This document shows positions 1-13,250 of a stretch of 64,000 bases of DNA, in pieces; position 1 is the first letter of the stretch, and each line of letters opens with the position of its first letter. Origin of the DNA: Myotis daubentonii (lineage: Eukaryota; Chordata; Mammalia; Chiroptera; Vespertilionidae); NCBI RefSeq assembly GCF_963259705.1, contig NC_081842.1, positions 66,476,787 to 66,540,786 of the forward strand, given 5' to 3'. The notes beneath the pieces are model-generated. The model was not told the DNA's origin, made no database searches, and saw only the letters and a program-made list of their open reading frames with translations. The position numbers and the translations under genes were made by a program.

Positions 1-3000
1 TCCAGAATCACTCAATACTGTCATATCCCAAACTAATGCCAGACTAATACCAAGCAAGAAGTACACCCCATTAGATATCCTACTATGAATGTTTTCTCTT
101 ACAGAATAATACAATAAGAGGTACAATGCAGACTCTTAATAATTCACTTTTATATTTAGTAGCAAGACTTTGTGTGTGAGTGTGCCATTGAGCTATTTGT
201 ATCAATTTCCAACCTATCATCCTGAGAGGGGCCTTGAGATTTTATGTGTATGTGTATTTAGATCTGTATTTTGTGTGTATTCAGTAAAAAAAATAGTGAA
301 TATTCAGAAAAAATAAGAGAAGAATGAGGCGAGGGAGATGGTGGTCAGTAAGGAAGCGCGAGTTCCTCGCGTCCCTGTTTCTGCGAGGTAAGGCGCTGCT
401 GTCTGCAGCCCTGGGGAGTAGCTGATTGCACTATTCAGAAACAAGAGCTCATCACTGTTAAATCTAGGACCTGTTTTGAGAGACAGGAAAGCTTTATCTT
501 TTCCTGTACCCACTCCCTTTAGCATCAGAGCCATTTGACATCATGAAAACCATTCAATAAAAACCACTACTGACCTTTGCATTAAGTAGTCATTGCCCTC
601 TTCTAAATACTACCCTGGTTTCCACTCCACTATTACCCTTTGTTTCCTGCTGATTGGCTTAACATTTTACAGAATAATACATAGGTGCATGTGAATTGTT
701 TCTCTCCCTTGAGCTGAAACAAACAGAGGCAACAAAAGAGATGACTCACTGAAGTGTGAGGCAGAGACTGAATTTCCCACTTTGTGGCACTGGTAACCTT
801 TGTAGAGCTGTGTAGGGTTGAGCTTGGGTTTGTAATAGGGCTTTTTTTTTTCTTTGCACTAAATATGACTGCACTGCATTGCACTACTGAAATGTATTTA
901 CTTGTGCTGGGAGAGAGTGTGTGAGGTATGACAAAGAAAGAAAAAAGTTATGAAACTAGAAGCATCACAAAAATAGAGGGTTATTTCCATCATGCTTGGT
1001 GGTAGCAGGTTTGGTGAAAATCTGTAGAATGCCAGTCCTTAATCGGGCTTAGAAACTGCCATGTGGATAGGATCTGTTTTCATATCATAAGGAAGTTGGC
1101 TTAGTGTCGTGAGCTTAGGATGTTTGGCCAATGTCATCTCCAACTAAGCTTTCAGTAAGAGTTGCAATGGTGAAGCCAACCGAGGTGCTGTGAACACCCT
1201 TGCTCTGCCCTGCACCGCGGAGGCTGATGCACATTTCCGTGCCACAGAGGGCAGTGCCCTCTTTCAAAAAACACACAACCATTTTCATGCTAGAGAGAGA
1301 TTTCCAGCCGGGGCATGCTTTTCCATCCATGGGTGAAACCTAGATCAGGCTAACCAAAGAGGGAGGCCATGGGTGTGATGACAGTAAGGGAACAGTGCAA
1401 TAACCACTGAGAACCATGAAGTGAAAGGCTTGTTTTGAAACATGCTAGGCCCACTTTGACACTGGAGGAAGAGTCGGAGGACAAAAACAGAACCTACTTA
1501 CTAACTTCTCTGTCGTAGACGGTCCTTTATTAAGCAGAAGACCTTAACAGTGCCTAAAAGTTTAGTTTTGAAGTTATTGGGGTTTTTCAATTTTTAATTG
1601 GATTTTCTTTTATTACCTTGTTTAATCTTAGATGGAATTAGAGTTTATGGCTCTGTAGTGTCTATTAATAAAAGAATCTTACACCACAAGCAATAGTGAA
1701 GATGCTGAAGTCTTCTCAGATCCAAAGTGACAGCTTTGAAGGTTCTGGTTCAGTGAGAAAGGATCACAACCCGTCTAAATGGCTAGTGCTGGATTTCTCT
1801 GAACATTATCATATAGAGGGATATTATTTGGAATACTCTGTGTCCTAAGATTGCCACATTGACACCTATCTCTCTCTCCTCCTTAGGATCCATCAAGTCT
1901 ACTATTCCAAGATTTAAAAAAAAATATTAAGGAAGCTGTCAGCCTTGCTAGCCAGAAAAACTCTATTTAGAGCTTTCAGAACTAACATAACCAAACCCTT
2001 AAGCACTTAAAGCATTATTTCCATTTTAAATAAGAATCTCTAAATTCAGAATTCAAACAGACATTGATTGCACCAAACCAAAGTGATAGAAAGAAATAAT
2101 TGACCTTTTAAAATATATCCACATTGACTGACCTAGGATACTTCTCTGGAGGCTTTGGGAAAACACCTTCTTCCTTGACACTCACATACCCACTGCAGTT
2201 TTGTCACCAAAGATTTTAATCTCTAGAGCCGGACCTCCTCTCTCTAAGACAAAATACAAGGAGCTCAAGAGATATGCCTTGGTGGTCAAGGGATGACACT
2301 GTGGTTTTCATTCTGTTCACAGTGATATTTACAGAAGATTTGTTCTTAGAGGAGCTGCTGAACTATCTTTAAGACTTAGGGTTTGGTCAGAGGTTTAAGA
2401 AATAGGAAAATACTAAACAATAGTACCTGACACTGTAAACTAGTCTTTATATGAGTCATGACCTGGAGACTGGTGGAGAGAAAGAAACTTCCATGGAAGA
2501 GAATGAGCTCAATCATTTCAGAACCAAGCAAGGGTCATTGGTAAAATGTGGGGTCACATGGACACAGAGCAGATCAGTTCTCTGTGTGGCCAGAGCCAAC
2601 AGCGGTGGCATAATTCATATGGGCAATGAATTAGAGTATTGAAAAAGCCACAGGCTGGGTTTCACCATGGTAACCAGAGTGGTTGAAAATGTCCAGGCCC
2701 ATGACAAGGGCCGTGCTTAGGCTGAGCTGTTGTGATAGTGCCTTTCTTGTTGCAGTGAGTACCATGTCAATAATTTGTTCAGTTACACTTCTCTGGATCA
2801 TTGCCCCCTGGTCTTCGGAGGAGGTCTGAAGGGATAGTGTTCACTTGGAATGAAGGGATAGGATATTGCTCCTGGAATGCTGTGATTTGATGATATTTGC
2901 ACTAGATTCTAAACTCTACTTTAAACTGGAGCAAGTGAATGAGAGAAAAACCAAGGATGGTTTGAAGTGAAAAGAAACCAAAAGCAGTATTTTCTGACTG

Positions 3001-6000
3001 ATGCCATTTCTTTTTCTTCTTCCTTTTTTTCTGAAAGAAAAACTTCATACTTGCTGATTACCGAGCTCAACTCTTACCAGTTCTTTCCCTTCATATTCAT
3101 TTCCTACACTGGGACCTCGGTGTGCGCTTACCGTCAGGTGGGGATGGTCACTACAGCTTCGCATCTCTCCTCGGCCTCCTCAAGGCCCGGGACGGGGGTG
3201 CGACCCCCCAGAGCCACCTAGCCCTTCGGAAGGCCAGAAAGCATAGGTGTCATATTGAGAGCTGAGATGACAAATGTTTGCTCAGAGGACATTAGCCTGT
3301 AGCTAATCCTAAAGGATGCTCAGAAAGAGAAAGAAAACAATGTGTTGAAGAAAACAAATGGAGGTGGAGGTGGTGCCCAAAGTTTGCCTATTGCAACTCT
3401 CCTCTTTCCCATCTCACTGCCATGTGCCCTCTATCGGAATTATGTCTCATCCCATGTATTTTATGTTACCAAAAGAATTATTTGGTTCCTTGGTTTCTCT
3501 CTTTATCAGTGGGCTGGGAACTCCTCCAAAATTAAAAACAGACACCATCAGCCGCTCCCCTGTGGCCTACCAGCTTCTCAGATGCTGTCCACCTGGTCTT
3601 GGCCAGTCAGCTAAGATAACATGGAAGCTCTGGCTGGTTCAACCACCTGTCCACTTTATTTTTGTTTTGTTTCCATTTCCGTTTGAATTTTGAGTGGTCC
3701 TATGGAAAGGTGGAAATCATGGGAAAGGTTTGGAGGCTGAAATTCTAGGGCATAGCTTGTCAGGAGTTTGTATGATCCAAAATATATCTTTCTGTATTTT
3801 CAGTTTAATCGGTTGCCCTGATTATAATTTCTATTGTATTTGTGGTTATTTTTATAAGGCTAGAGTGCATTTGCTATGTCTATTTGAGTACCTTTTTCTA
3901 TTTCCCCCATATGGATGCAGTACCAACCTGTTCATGAAACACTTTTTTATTATATTATTAATATGTAATTCTACTGTAGACCAAAAATATAAAAACAAAT
4001 TTGTCCATTTTAAAGATATAAAGAACTAGTGAGTTAAAGATTAAGAATTGAAGGAAAAGACAGAAGAGCAGTGGTTAACTATGTTGAGTTAGAAATCTAA
4101 GAGTAGCCTTACCTATTTTTTAACCAGTGCTTGCCAATCATACCATAGTTGAGATTATATAGTCTTGGCTCCTTCATTCTTATGTTCTATAATTCTTGTT
4201 TGTCTGTTTGTTTTTCTTTTATATAATTGAGGTTGCACATCATGCTATTTTTGGAAATGCCTGATTTTATTATATTGTACTTTTATCAGTCATTTTCTTT
4301 AGAAGGATGGGGGGAAAGTTTTATTTCTTCTTTTAATTTAAAATTTGTTTAATGCACTGGAAATAAAATTGGACACATTTCACTGTTTAAAAAATCAGAA
4401 ACAAAACAAAACAAAAACCACAAAGAAAAAACCAGCAATCTAATAAGCAACGGGGAAAAAAGCTATGAAAAAAATCAATTTATACACACAATGAATACAC
4501 ATACAAAATGAGAAATACCACACAAAAGAGAAATACCATCAAATAAGAAAAATACATCACCTTCAGCTACATTGCTGAAAATATAAAACAAAAACAGCAT
4601 TCCTTTGAGGTTTGAGATCTTGTCATTGTTCCAGTTAATGCCCAACCAGGTTAAATGTAGGAGAGGCGACTGTGGAAGAAGTCACCCAGCCTTCCTCATA
4701 CCACTGGAGCTCTTCATCACCTTGTATCCCATGCCCGAGCTCCATTTTGAGTAAGAAAGAAAAAAGACATGATATGGTTGAGAAAGTGGCTTGTATAGAG
4801 ATGTGTGTACCATACATGTGGATAGAGCTTAGTCCTCTGCCCATGTGCTACCTCACGTGATTCTTTTCTCCGTGAGGATTTACAGCAGATAGACCGGCAA
4901 CATGGGAGACTGTAAATGACTCATAGGACATCAGCTATTGCTAAACAACCTCTTGATTTGGCTTCTTCAGCAGTCCCAGGTGCCAGCAGAGCCGTTAGCC
5001 CACACATGTGCACAGTAGTGGAAAGGCAGAGATAGTTTTCCTAGCCAACTGGCTGTACCATTTGTTCAATGTTTGCTGGGTTTTTCTGGGTTTGTTTTGT
5101 TTTAGAGTAGGGGTGGAGTGGATGTAACTTTACAATCCTAATACAGTAAATTTTTTGCATCTTCCATGTTTTATGCAAAAACAGACATTTAAATCAATAA
5201 ATAATTGTGCCCTAGACTGAAAGTTAATGTTTAGGAAAGGAAAAAAAATTGTTGGAATTTTTTCTACATTTTTTTGTGAAGAATCTTTTTTGGAAAGGAA
5301 GGATACATATTTTTGTTGTGTAATATTTTCTATTTTTGAATGCATTTTATTGGTACAAGACTGTTTTTTTGGTGAAGACATTATTTAAAAAAAAAAAAAA
5401 GAAAAAAACTAATCGAAAAGTTTGCCCTTAAGGATATGCTGCAGTTTTGAGGTTAAAAAAAAAATAACTGATTCAAGATGCGTGTTAAAAGTTGGGATTA
5501 TATTGTTGTTTTTTGTAATTGTTACAAGAAGAAGTTTGTACCCACTGCTGTTTATTTTGTTTCAGATAAGTAAGTAAAGGGATTGTTCTTGTTTTATTCT
5601 TTTTTTAGAGAAAAAAGCTATTTATGAAATGTCAAAAACACTGGACTGTGAGTTTAAGTGTGGAAGCATTTACCACCCTGTGTCTTCGACCAATTATGGG
5701 AACCCTTTTCTCTTCCCCCCGCCTTAGCCTTGCCAAATGAGAAAAAAATATACCACCAGTCAGATGATGGAAGCCTCTGGAGCCCTGCTTTAATTTGTAC
5801 GGTTTGACTAAGTCAGAAAACCAAAGTTAAATTTGTTTCTGAAATCCCACTGTCCATAGCCCTTTTGTGTGATGCAGCCAGCTGCCCCTGCCTCTCTGTC
5901 TTGGACCAGTGCCTTCTTCAGGAACTGGGGCCAACTCTGATGCCAAGAGAGGCACCAAGGTGGTGGGCCTGCGAGCTGAGGTCTCATGAAGTAAATGTGA

Positions 6001-6719
6001 ATGGGACTTCAGCCTCTCAGTGGGCAGCCACGCTTTCCCGTCCTGGGGCCGGGCTGCTGAGAGCACGCTGCTTACGGTGCCTGAGGAGAGAGCTTCTAGC
6101 CTGTCAGACCCTCTCCTATTACCATCGCTCTCCGGAGTGGCTTTGCCTTTCCAGCGCCCACAGTCCCTGGATGGGGCGGGAGAAGAGTGGTTCTGCTGGA
6201 AGAAAGACTGTGGGTGCTGGGAAGGCAGCTGCCCCAGGGAAGACGGTGCGAGGGACCCTCCTGCACAAGGATCCTGCTCGCTCCTCTTGGGTTCTGTGGG
6301 TCCCTCCATCTGCTCACTGTGAGGCTGGAGAGGCAGAGGGCCCTGAGGCTGTTCAATAGCTTTTCCATATTTTTTCAACATTGAAAAAATAATTTTTAAA
6401 AACTGTGATTTTTTTAAAAAAAAAAAACCATTTGGCTGGAGGGAAGGGAAAAGGGGAACACCAAAAGCTGTATCATAATTAACTGGAGATATGTAACTGG
6501 GGGCACTTTCTAGACCAAGACAAATGAATTCCGTTCTGGACCTTAAAGCAGCCAAAATCTTGAGACTGTCAATGACAGAAAGCCGAAGAGAGGCTTCCTT
6601 CCCTCCTTTCTCCTTTCTTCTCTGTCTCAGAACCCTCCTCCTCCTCCTCCTTCCCCAGCTTCCTCTGGACGACTGCCCCGGCAGCCCCCGGACTCCCATG
6701 TCGTGTGTCTGCACTCGCG

Positions 6720-6721
<2 letters not shown>

Positions 6722-6764
<43 letters not shown>
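6722..6764. repeat. (CA)n microsatellite
   Basis: About 21 uninterrupted CA dinucleotides, inside the putative ZBTB20 3' UTR. It is probably length-polymorphic. Confidence 0.95.
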
Positions 6765-6766
<2 letters not shown>

Positions 6767-8882
6767 ACTTGCAAAATGCCATTTTTCTGGGACCGAATAA
6801 AATCATGTGCCTTCATTTTTTCCTTTTATAGATAGGTGAATCTCTTCCTTTTTACAGTGTTTAAAAACAAACGGGAGGTTGAAGTGTTATTGGAGTATGC
6901 GGGCATCATCTGAGAAGTAGTTTTTTTTAGCACATTCCCCCTAAACATTGAACGCAAATATGTTCGGGAGGCTCTTTGGACATTGAGAACATGACATAAC
7001 TAGATACCTGACGGCCCAAACCCTTTTGATCTCAGAGCAGTTCCTGAAAATTCTATTTCATGGACTTCTTTGATTTTTATCAAAAATGAGGTAAGCAATG
7101 GCAAGCAGCCTTGCTCTCCCGATCTGGTGCTTTGTGTGTGGCGTGGGGTGGGCGTCGGGGGCGTGGGTGTGTTTAGACAAAGGGTGCATTCCTACAGATC
7201 TCTGGTGCTGAAGGGCCTCAAGTTCCTTTCAGAGACTGCATTTGACACATTTAAGTCACACAAATGAGTGGTATCACATGCAATATTTTAATGGAACCAT
7301 GGGAGAGGCTCTTTGAAATGGGTTTTTGCATCTTTTGTAACATTTTGATTTCTCTGGTGCCTTATTCCTTCTCAGTGCTGGCACTCACATACCCACAGGG
7401 AACTGACAGGAAGTCAGCCTTGGGAGTGGGGACGCATGGGCGATGCTTGAACGTGCGGGCACATGGGGAGGCTGGTGTCAGTGGGTGGGCAGGGGACTCG
7501 ATGGGATCTCTCAGCTGGAGCCAAGCAGGAACTGCACAAATCCATACAAAGTTAATTCTGACCGTGAACACCCCGCAGACTCATCCTTCCTCATCTGAGC
7601 TTTCCTTCCTTCCCCCTCTTCTGTCTCTGCCTTCTCCTAAAGGTGCTGCTGCTGCTGCTAAGGTGCCCAGAGTCCAGAATGCCCAGTAATCACTCAGGCT
7701 CAAGCCTGGCACTGCCACGTCAGCCCCTGGCATGACCAAACACAAGTTTCTCTTGCTTGGGGCTGAGAACCGTCAGATTTTTCTCATCAAAAATGTTTTC
7801 CAAGAAATCAGTGAATTACAGTTATTCTGCATTGAAAATGCACTTTAAAAAAATAAATGGAAGCTCCATCCTGTTTAAAATAGGCAGAGGGAGCAGGGGA
7901 AAGATAAACATGTGCTAGTGTGGGAACCCAGTTCAGTTTATCTCCAGTTGAAACAATATACACTATATGATGTATAAATGTATACACACTTCCTGTATCT
8001 CCATGTATACAGTGTATATATTATACATGTATAGGTGTGTATGTGTGCACATGTACACACATGCACACAACCAATCCAGATGCTCATCACAAATCCAGAT
8101 GCTACACAAACAGCAGCAGAGGAAACAAGGTTGGACTCTTGCAACAGATCACAAAAAATAAAAACAGCTCTTTGCAGTGACTGGTCATTTCTGTATGTTC
8201 ACAAGGAATGGATTGTAACAGAAAAAAAAGGAACAGTGCTAGTGAAAGAGGAAAAATGGGCGAGACCATCTTGATCCAATGGGAATGCAGTAATGTTCTA
8301 TACTATTTCATCTGTTATTTCTTTTAGTCATATTGATTTGATTTCCGTTTCTGGCTATTAAATACATTTTTAAGCTCAAGTGACCCACAACAAACTGAAT
8401 AAATCAACTACAGTGAAAGCCCTTTTCAATGGAAGATGTCAGAAATCTCAAAACCATTGGCCTGGCTCAGAACTACCATGTGCAAATCAGTACTCTTAAT
8501 GTTTGAAATAAAAACTGAAAAAAGAGAAAAACTTTTTTGAAGCACCTTACTGTGGCCATCCATTCGAGGAGTGGGTGCCACTTTTTTCTTTGAGCACCTT
8601 ATTGACGTGTTTTGCTATCTGCTGTCTTTCTGTTACCTGTTGGCTGAATGGCTAGCTGTTAACACTCACATGTGCACAGACCGGACGTCTGGGCAGGTGT
8701 GTTCTCAATGAAGTTTACTGTGGTGACTGCTGAAAGGTGAACCCATTTCCTGATGTTCCCGCCACAGTGTTGTGATAAGATGCGAAGAGACCCTATTTCC
8801 TGCACAGAAATGTTTCTTATCACATTGTATCGTCATATGGAAAGGAATATGGTCCCTTTTTTGCAATTGCTACTGTACACAT

Positions 8883-8900
8883 GCGCGCGCGCACACACAC
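8883..8900. repeat. (CG)n/(CA)n alternating purine-pyrimidine tract
   Basis: A short run of GC dinucleotides passes directly into CA dinucleotides. Alternating purine-pyrimidine tracts of this sort can adopt Z-DNA. Confidence 0.8.
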
Positions 8901-9673
8901 ATGCATAAACATATCCATTCATCCAAGTGGTATTTTCAATGTCTGTGTGGGTGTCACTGTTTATGCAGTTTCTATTTCCCAGTGAATTTCGAGGGGAGGG
9001 TAACTTTTTTCACCAGATTGTCTTTTCAGACTGAAGACCTGGGAATTGGGGAAGAGTTTGGAAAGAGGGAAGGGCAAGGAAAAAGAGAGCTTTAAATTAA
9101 AAGAATAACTTCCCAAGAGGAACCGGGGCTCAATGACTGCAGAGACACTAGCCTCCTATCTTGGCAGGTGGGCATGGAACACTGCTTGTATCAATCTGTG
9201 TACCGTATGAACCCATGGACACACAAACACACATCCATCCATCCGTATATACGTGGTGTGGGATGAGCAGGTCAATCGTTTTGAGAGGGAGTTTGTTCCT
9301 TTTTTTTTTCTTCATTATACTCTTAAATTGTTGTCAGTTATCAAACAAACAAAATTGTTTTTCAAAAACCTTGCATACGCCTTTTCTATCAAGTGCTTTA
9401 AAATATAGACTAAATACACACATCCTGCCAGTTTTTTCTTACAGTGACAGTATCCTTACCTGCCATTTAATATTAGCCTCGTATTTTTCTCACGTATATT
9501 TACCTGTGACTTGTATTTGTTATTTAAACAGGAAAAAAAACATTCAAAAAAAGAAAAATTAACTGTAGCGCTTCATTATACTATTATATTATTATTGTGA
9601 CATTTTGGAATACTGTGAAGTTTTATCTCTTGCATATACTTTATACGGAAGTATTACGCCTTAAAAATACGAA

Positions 9674-9679
9674 AATAAA
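9674..9679 (+). terminator. Poly(A) signal AATAAA, probable ZBTB20 end
   Basis: A canonical AATAAA is followed about 15-25 bases later by a T/GT-rich stretch (TTTCTGTTTTGTGTGG), the usual CstF-type downstream element. It lies about 6.5 kb from the TIGIT stop codon in the convergent orientation, as expected for the neighbouring gene end. Confidence 0.5.
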
Positions 9680-9699
9680 TTTTACAAGGTTTCTGTTTT

Positions 9700-10339
9700 G
9701 TGTGGAAGAGTAATTGATGTTGCTAAGAATGATGTTTGTTTTTTGGGGTTTTTGTTGTTTTTTTTAAATGTTACCAGCACTTTTTTTGTAAGTTTCACTT
9801 TCCGAGGTATTGTACAAGTTCACACTGTTTGTGAAGTTTGAATATGAAGGAATAATTAAAAAAAAAAAAAACTTCTCTTGGTTTCCTACTGTGTCTTCTT
9901 TACATTGTGACAGTTTTTCTGTTTTAGGCCGTTCTCCCCATTCTTTTATCTATTGTGATCTAGGTCTAGAGATTATCCAAATAAGAATTACCCCTAAAAG
10001 GCCCCGAAAAATTCCTAATATATTCTCCTCTTGGCACAAGAGATAGGAATTCCAAGATTGGTAACATTGAGGTCGTTTAGGGAAATATAATGTAAATTCA
10101 GGCATTTTCCTTCTCCTATCCAAACCTCACAAATGATCACGTGGCTCATTCACTGTTATCTAAATCATCCACCTTTGTTCCTTCCTCACATGCAAATGGG
10201 TCTCTCTCTGCCTCTTGTAGAAATAACCAATCCTATATAACACTGTGCCCATCGATCCTGTATCCTTGTACCCAAGGAACATTCAGGCTCAAAATGCATC
10301 CCCATCTGATGACTTTGGAGACTCCTAAGGGACTACAAT
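9700..10339. other. Intergenic stretch, no feature seen
   Basis: AT-rich sequence between the putative ZBTB20 end and the first hAT MITE. I see no exon, RNA gene or recognisable repeat. Confidence 0.5.
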
Positions 10340-10561
10340 CAGCCGTGGGCAAACTACAGCCCGAGGGCCGGATCCGGCCCGTTTGAAATGAATAAAACTA
10401 AAAAAAAAAAAAAAAAAAAGACCGTACCCTTTTATGTAATGATGTTTACTTTGAATTTATATTAGTTCACACAAACACTCCATCCATGCTTTTGTTCTGG
10501 CCCTCCCGTCCAGTTTAAGAACCCTTTGTGGCTCTCGAGTCAAAAAGTTTGCCCACCCCTG
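10340..10561. mobile_element. Nonautonomous hAT MITE
   Basis: The left end starts CAGCCGTGGGCAAAC and the right end finishes GTTTGCCCACCCCTG, giving imperfect terminal inverted repeats. The interior has a long A-run and no ORF. Flanks gactacaa / gtctacat look like a degraded 8-bp hAT target duplication close to the nTCTAnAn preference, one base offset at the left. The family name is not assigned. Confidence 0.75.
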
Positions 10562-11350
10562 GTCTACATAGACCCTTTCTCAGATGCCACTCTACTCAGG
10601 GAGCTCTCTAACCTCATCCCTCTCGCAGAAGTTGCTGATGCAATGGAGAAGACGTACATCTCATTTGTCCCTGGGAAGTCAATCCAATTGAATTAGATTC
10701 ACTAACTCTTCAGTAAAGCATCTCTATTCCACTCAGCACTGCAGTGTGTGAAGGAAACAGAGCACGTTATTTCAGGCCTGATAAACCTTAAAATCTAACC
10801 ACTGAAATAAAGGTTCGTATAAAATCAAAAGCTAGATTTTACCATTCAAACTTGCAGTGTCATGGGAATTTATAAATTAGCAAAGATAAATGAGCAGGGC
10901 AAGTCAAGGAAGGACCCAAGAAATAAGCAGTCTAGCTTGGGGGCTCCCCCGGACATGCAGGCTTTGGGTTGGAGGAGTTGAGTGCAGGCAGACATTTCCA
11001 CCAGTGTGAGCACACACAGAGACCTAGGCCTGGGCATGTGGCGGGGAGAGGCTTAAGGAGAACTCTGGGCTGAAAGGTGACCTCTGCGAATTTAAATGGT
11101 GACTTCTTGCAGCTCAATCACTGAACGACTAAGTTTACCTGATAGTCTATGAAATAGAAAATAAAGAGGGAGAAAACACTTTCATGATGCAAAATTTGTC
11201 CCTATTTGATTTCTGTGAATCCTAGCAACATCCTGATGATGCCAGCCAACTTCACCCGGAGCTTTTGATCTCTCTGTGCACAACCCCCAAACACTTCAGG
11301 CCTCCTCGCTGCCTGCTGAAACATATGGGCTACAGTAATAGTCAGTGGCA
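10562..11350. other. Intergenic, no feature seen
   Basis: Unique-looking sequence with no exon, transposon end or RNA gene that I can recognise. Confidence 0.5.
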
Positions 11351-11359
11351 CCTAGGTTG

Positions 11360-11560
11360 TTCATATGGCACTTAACAGTTGACAAAGTTCTCCTTCATTT
11401 ACTTTAATCCATCCTCACAATTTCCCTGTGAAACATTGTGAAGTAGTTATTACACCAGTTTATAGGAACAGAGGCTCAGAAATATGTGCTTTTCCCATTA
11501 CAAAATCATTAATAAACTAATACTTGAAGTCAAGTTTTCTGAAACCCAATGATATGTATA
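11360..11560 (-). mobile_element. Degraded MIR SINE
   Basis: Read on the plus strand it shows the inverted MIR core order: a segment like 'cctcacaatttccctgtgaa', then 'ggaacagaggctcaga' in place of the usual gaggaaactgaggc block. It is diverged, as expected for this ancient family. Confidence 0.55.
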
Positions 11561-11569
11561 TCACACCAG

Positions 11570-11880
11570 GGTCTCTCAAACTTGAGTAATCAATATACCT
11601 TCACAAAAGGAAAAAATGATACTTCCCACAGACCATCCCTCAGAGGAGGAATCTAATTATTTTTATTATAATGTTTAAAAATAAATTAATAACTAATATA
11701 GGCTATAACCATTTTATTATAATCTTTCTTAAATATGCTCAAACATACAACCAGGTAAACCTTATAGCTGTTACAGAATTATGATATTAAAATGAAAATA
11801 AATAAAAGTATATTTTAAATAAACTTAAAATACAAGTAAAAAAATTTTTTTAAAAAACTATAAAATTCATAGATTAAAAT
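11570..11880. other. Very AT-rich segment, possible old DNA transposon
   Basis: Starts near 'cagggtctctcaaact', which resembles the CAGnGGTCTCAAAC end of old hAT-Charlie elements. The rest is A/T-rich with poly(A)/poly(T) runs. I could not find the opposite inverted repeat, so the transposon reading is weak. Confidence 0.25.
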
Positions 11881-12424
11881 AATAACATGGATTTGCTGTA
11901 TTGGGTGGTGCCTTGCTGAGCCTGAGTCCCTGCTCCCTGAGTGAGGAGCACTGCAGGCCCCGCACCATCCTTCCAGCCATCCCTACACTGTGCTGTGCCC
12001 AGTGAACACACTCCTCCCACCCCTTCCCTGACTCGCGACTGCTGCAAAATCCTCACTTGGAGCAAATGAATTATTTATTAATCGAGCCTCCATATCTTGA
12101 AATCAACTTAATTATAAATATGGATTCTGAAGAGAATGACAGCCCTCTGTTATAGGAAGGTCATAGGTATCCAAGATATGTTTGACTTTTTAAAAAGATT
12201 ATCATCTCACAACACAACGTTTTAAAACACAGATAACTTGCAGGCCCGAGGATATAGCTGCAATTCTTAGCATTCCGTCAACCCCAGTATTTAGGAGTTG
12301 GATCATTACACCTTGATTGATCCCAACAAGTTGGTGCTCCCTTGGGGACCTCTGTGGCATCATAAGCAGAGCCAGGCACACATGCTTGTGGGGCATCATA
12401 CAATATTCATATGAATTCAGCGTT

Positions 12425-12560
12425 TTACAGCTTACAAAGAGTGAACCACATTATCTTACTGTGTCTTCCTAAGGACACTGTACACTAGATATTGTTATTA
12501 CCACTGTATAAGTGAGGAAACATTTGTAACGAGGATTGGGAAGGGAAGGTACTCATTTCA
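12425..12560 (-). mobile_element. MIR SINE fragment
   Basis: Inverted MIR core: 'tagatattgttattaccactgtataagtgaggaaac' corresponds to the usual 'tattattatccccattttacagatgaggaaac' segment. Confidence 0.5.
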
Positions 12561-12569
12561 AAGCGAAAT

Positions 12570-13029
12570 GTCAATGCTCAGCACATGGACAAGTCTTGAC
12601 TCCCAGTCCATGACACATCGTAGCTACTTCTCTGTTGATCTCTATAACATCAGCCAGACTTTTGGCCCCAGAGAAAGTGTTCTTCACAAGCTACATGACA
12701 TCAGAATGACCAGGGCAAGTCTTGTGCTGCGTGTCTCTTCCTGCTTAACACGTATCAATTGCAAACTTCTAGACAGCCTTGACCCTGGGCACCTTACCTG
12801 GACCACTTACCTACCTCAGGTATCTTTTGGAAAGAGTCTGAAATAAATAAATTCACATCCTGCTTTTGGCCTCATGGTTTGTCTTGATCAAAGGAAGGCT
12901 ACAGGACTAAAAGACAACCTCCATGTTTCTCCCTGGTCAGAGTTCTTTCAAATGCATAACATCTGTAGAGCCATCCAATAGCCTATAAACACATCTTCCT
13001 GTGTTTTCTCCATTTGCAAGGCAATCACT
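12570..13029. other. Intergenic, no feature seen
   Basis: No gene, RNA or repeat recognised. The short open frame at 12568-12846 has no recognisable domain. Confidence 0.5.
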
Positions 13030-13250
13030 GCAATGTCTAATATACTAGCTACCAGTCACATCACTACTTACCTACATTTGAATTTAAGTTAATTAAAATT
13101 AAATACAATTTTAAATTCTGTTTCTTAGTCACATTAGCCACCTTTCAAGTGCTCAATAGCTATGTGTGTCTAGTGGCTACTACATTCAACAGCAAAGACA
13201 CAGAACTTTCATCACAGAAAGTTCTGTTGGATAGTATTGTCCTAGACCCT
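13030..13250 (+). mobile_element. Ancient MER33-like hAT fragment
   Basis: Contains the phrase 'cacattagccacctttcaagtgctcaatagc' split around 'tagtggctac', and ends near 'gttggatagtattgtcc'. This is the right half of an old eutherian nonautonomous DNA transposon. The family name is from memory. A second copy lies at 14065-14370. Confidence 0.45.

Larger units (their letters stand above)
1..9695 (+). other. ZBTB20: Putative ZBTB20 3' UTR (terminal part)
   Basis: No coding exon is visible here. The stretch is AT-rich and contains none of the Ves SINEs, Helitrons or hAT MITEs that crowd the rest of the window, which suggests constraint or transcribed UTR. In mammals TIGIT and ZBTB20 are convergent neighbours, and ZBTB20 ends in an exceptionally long 3' UTR a few kilobases beyond the end of TIGIT. 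TIGIT is on the minus strand here, so ZBTB20 should run on the plus strand and end at low coordinates. A strong AATAAA at 9674 with a GT-rich downstream element fits that end. Internal AATAAA motifs occur near 555, 1668, 4361, 6796 and 8508 and could be alternative poly(A) sites. The assignment is inferred from synteny, not from alignment; a lncRNA or simply conserved intergenic DNA is possible. Confidence 0.5.

Noticed and set aside
5827..6714. 295-codon open frame on the minus strand, the longest single frame in the window
   Set aside because: It reads through a poly(A) run as Phe/Lys stretches and through low-complexity Arg/Glu/Ser sequence. It has no domain, no splice context, and lies antisense to the probable ZBTB20 3' UTR.
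6569..6760. Cys-Val repeat protein frame
   Set aside because: It is the translation of the (CA)n microsatellite.
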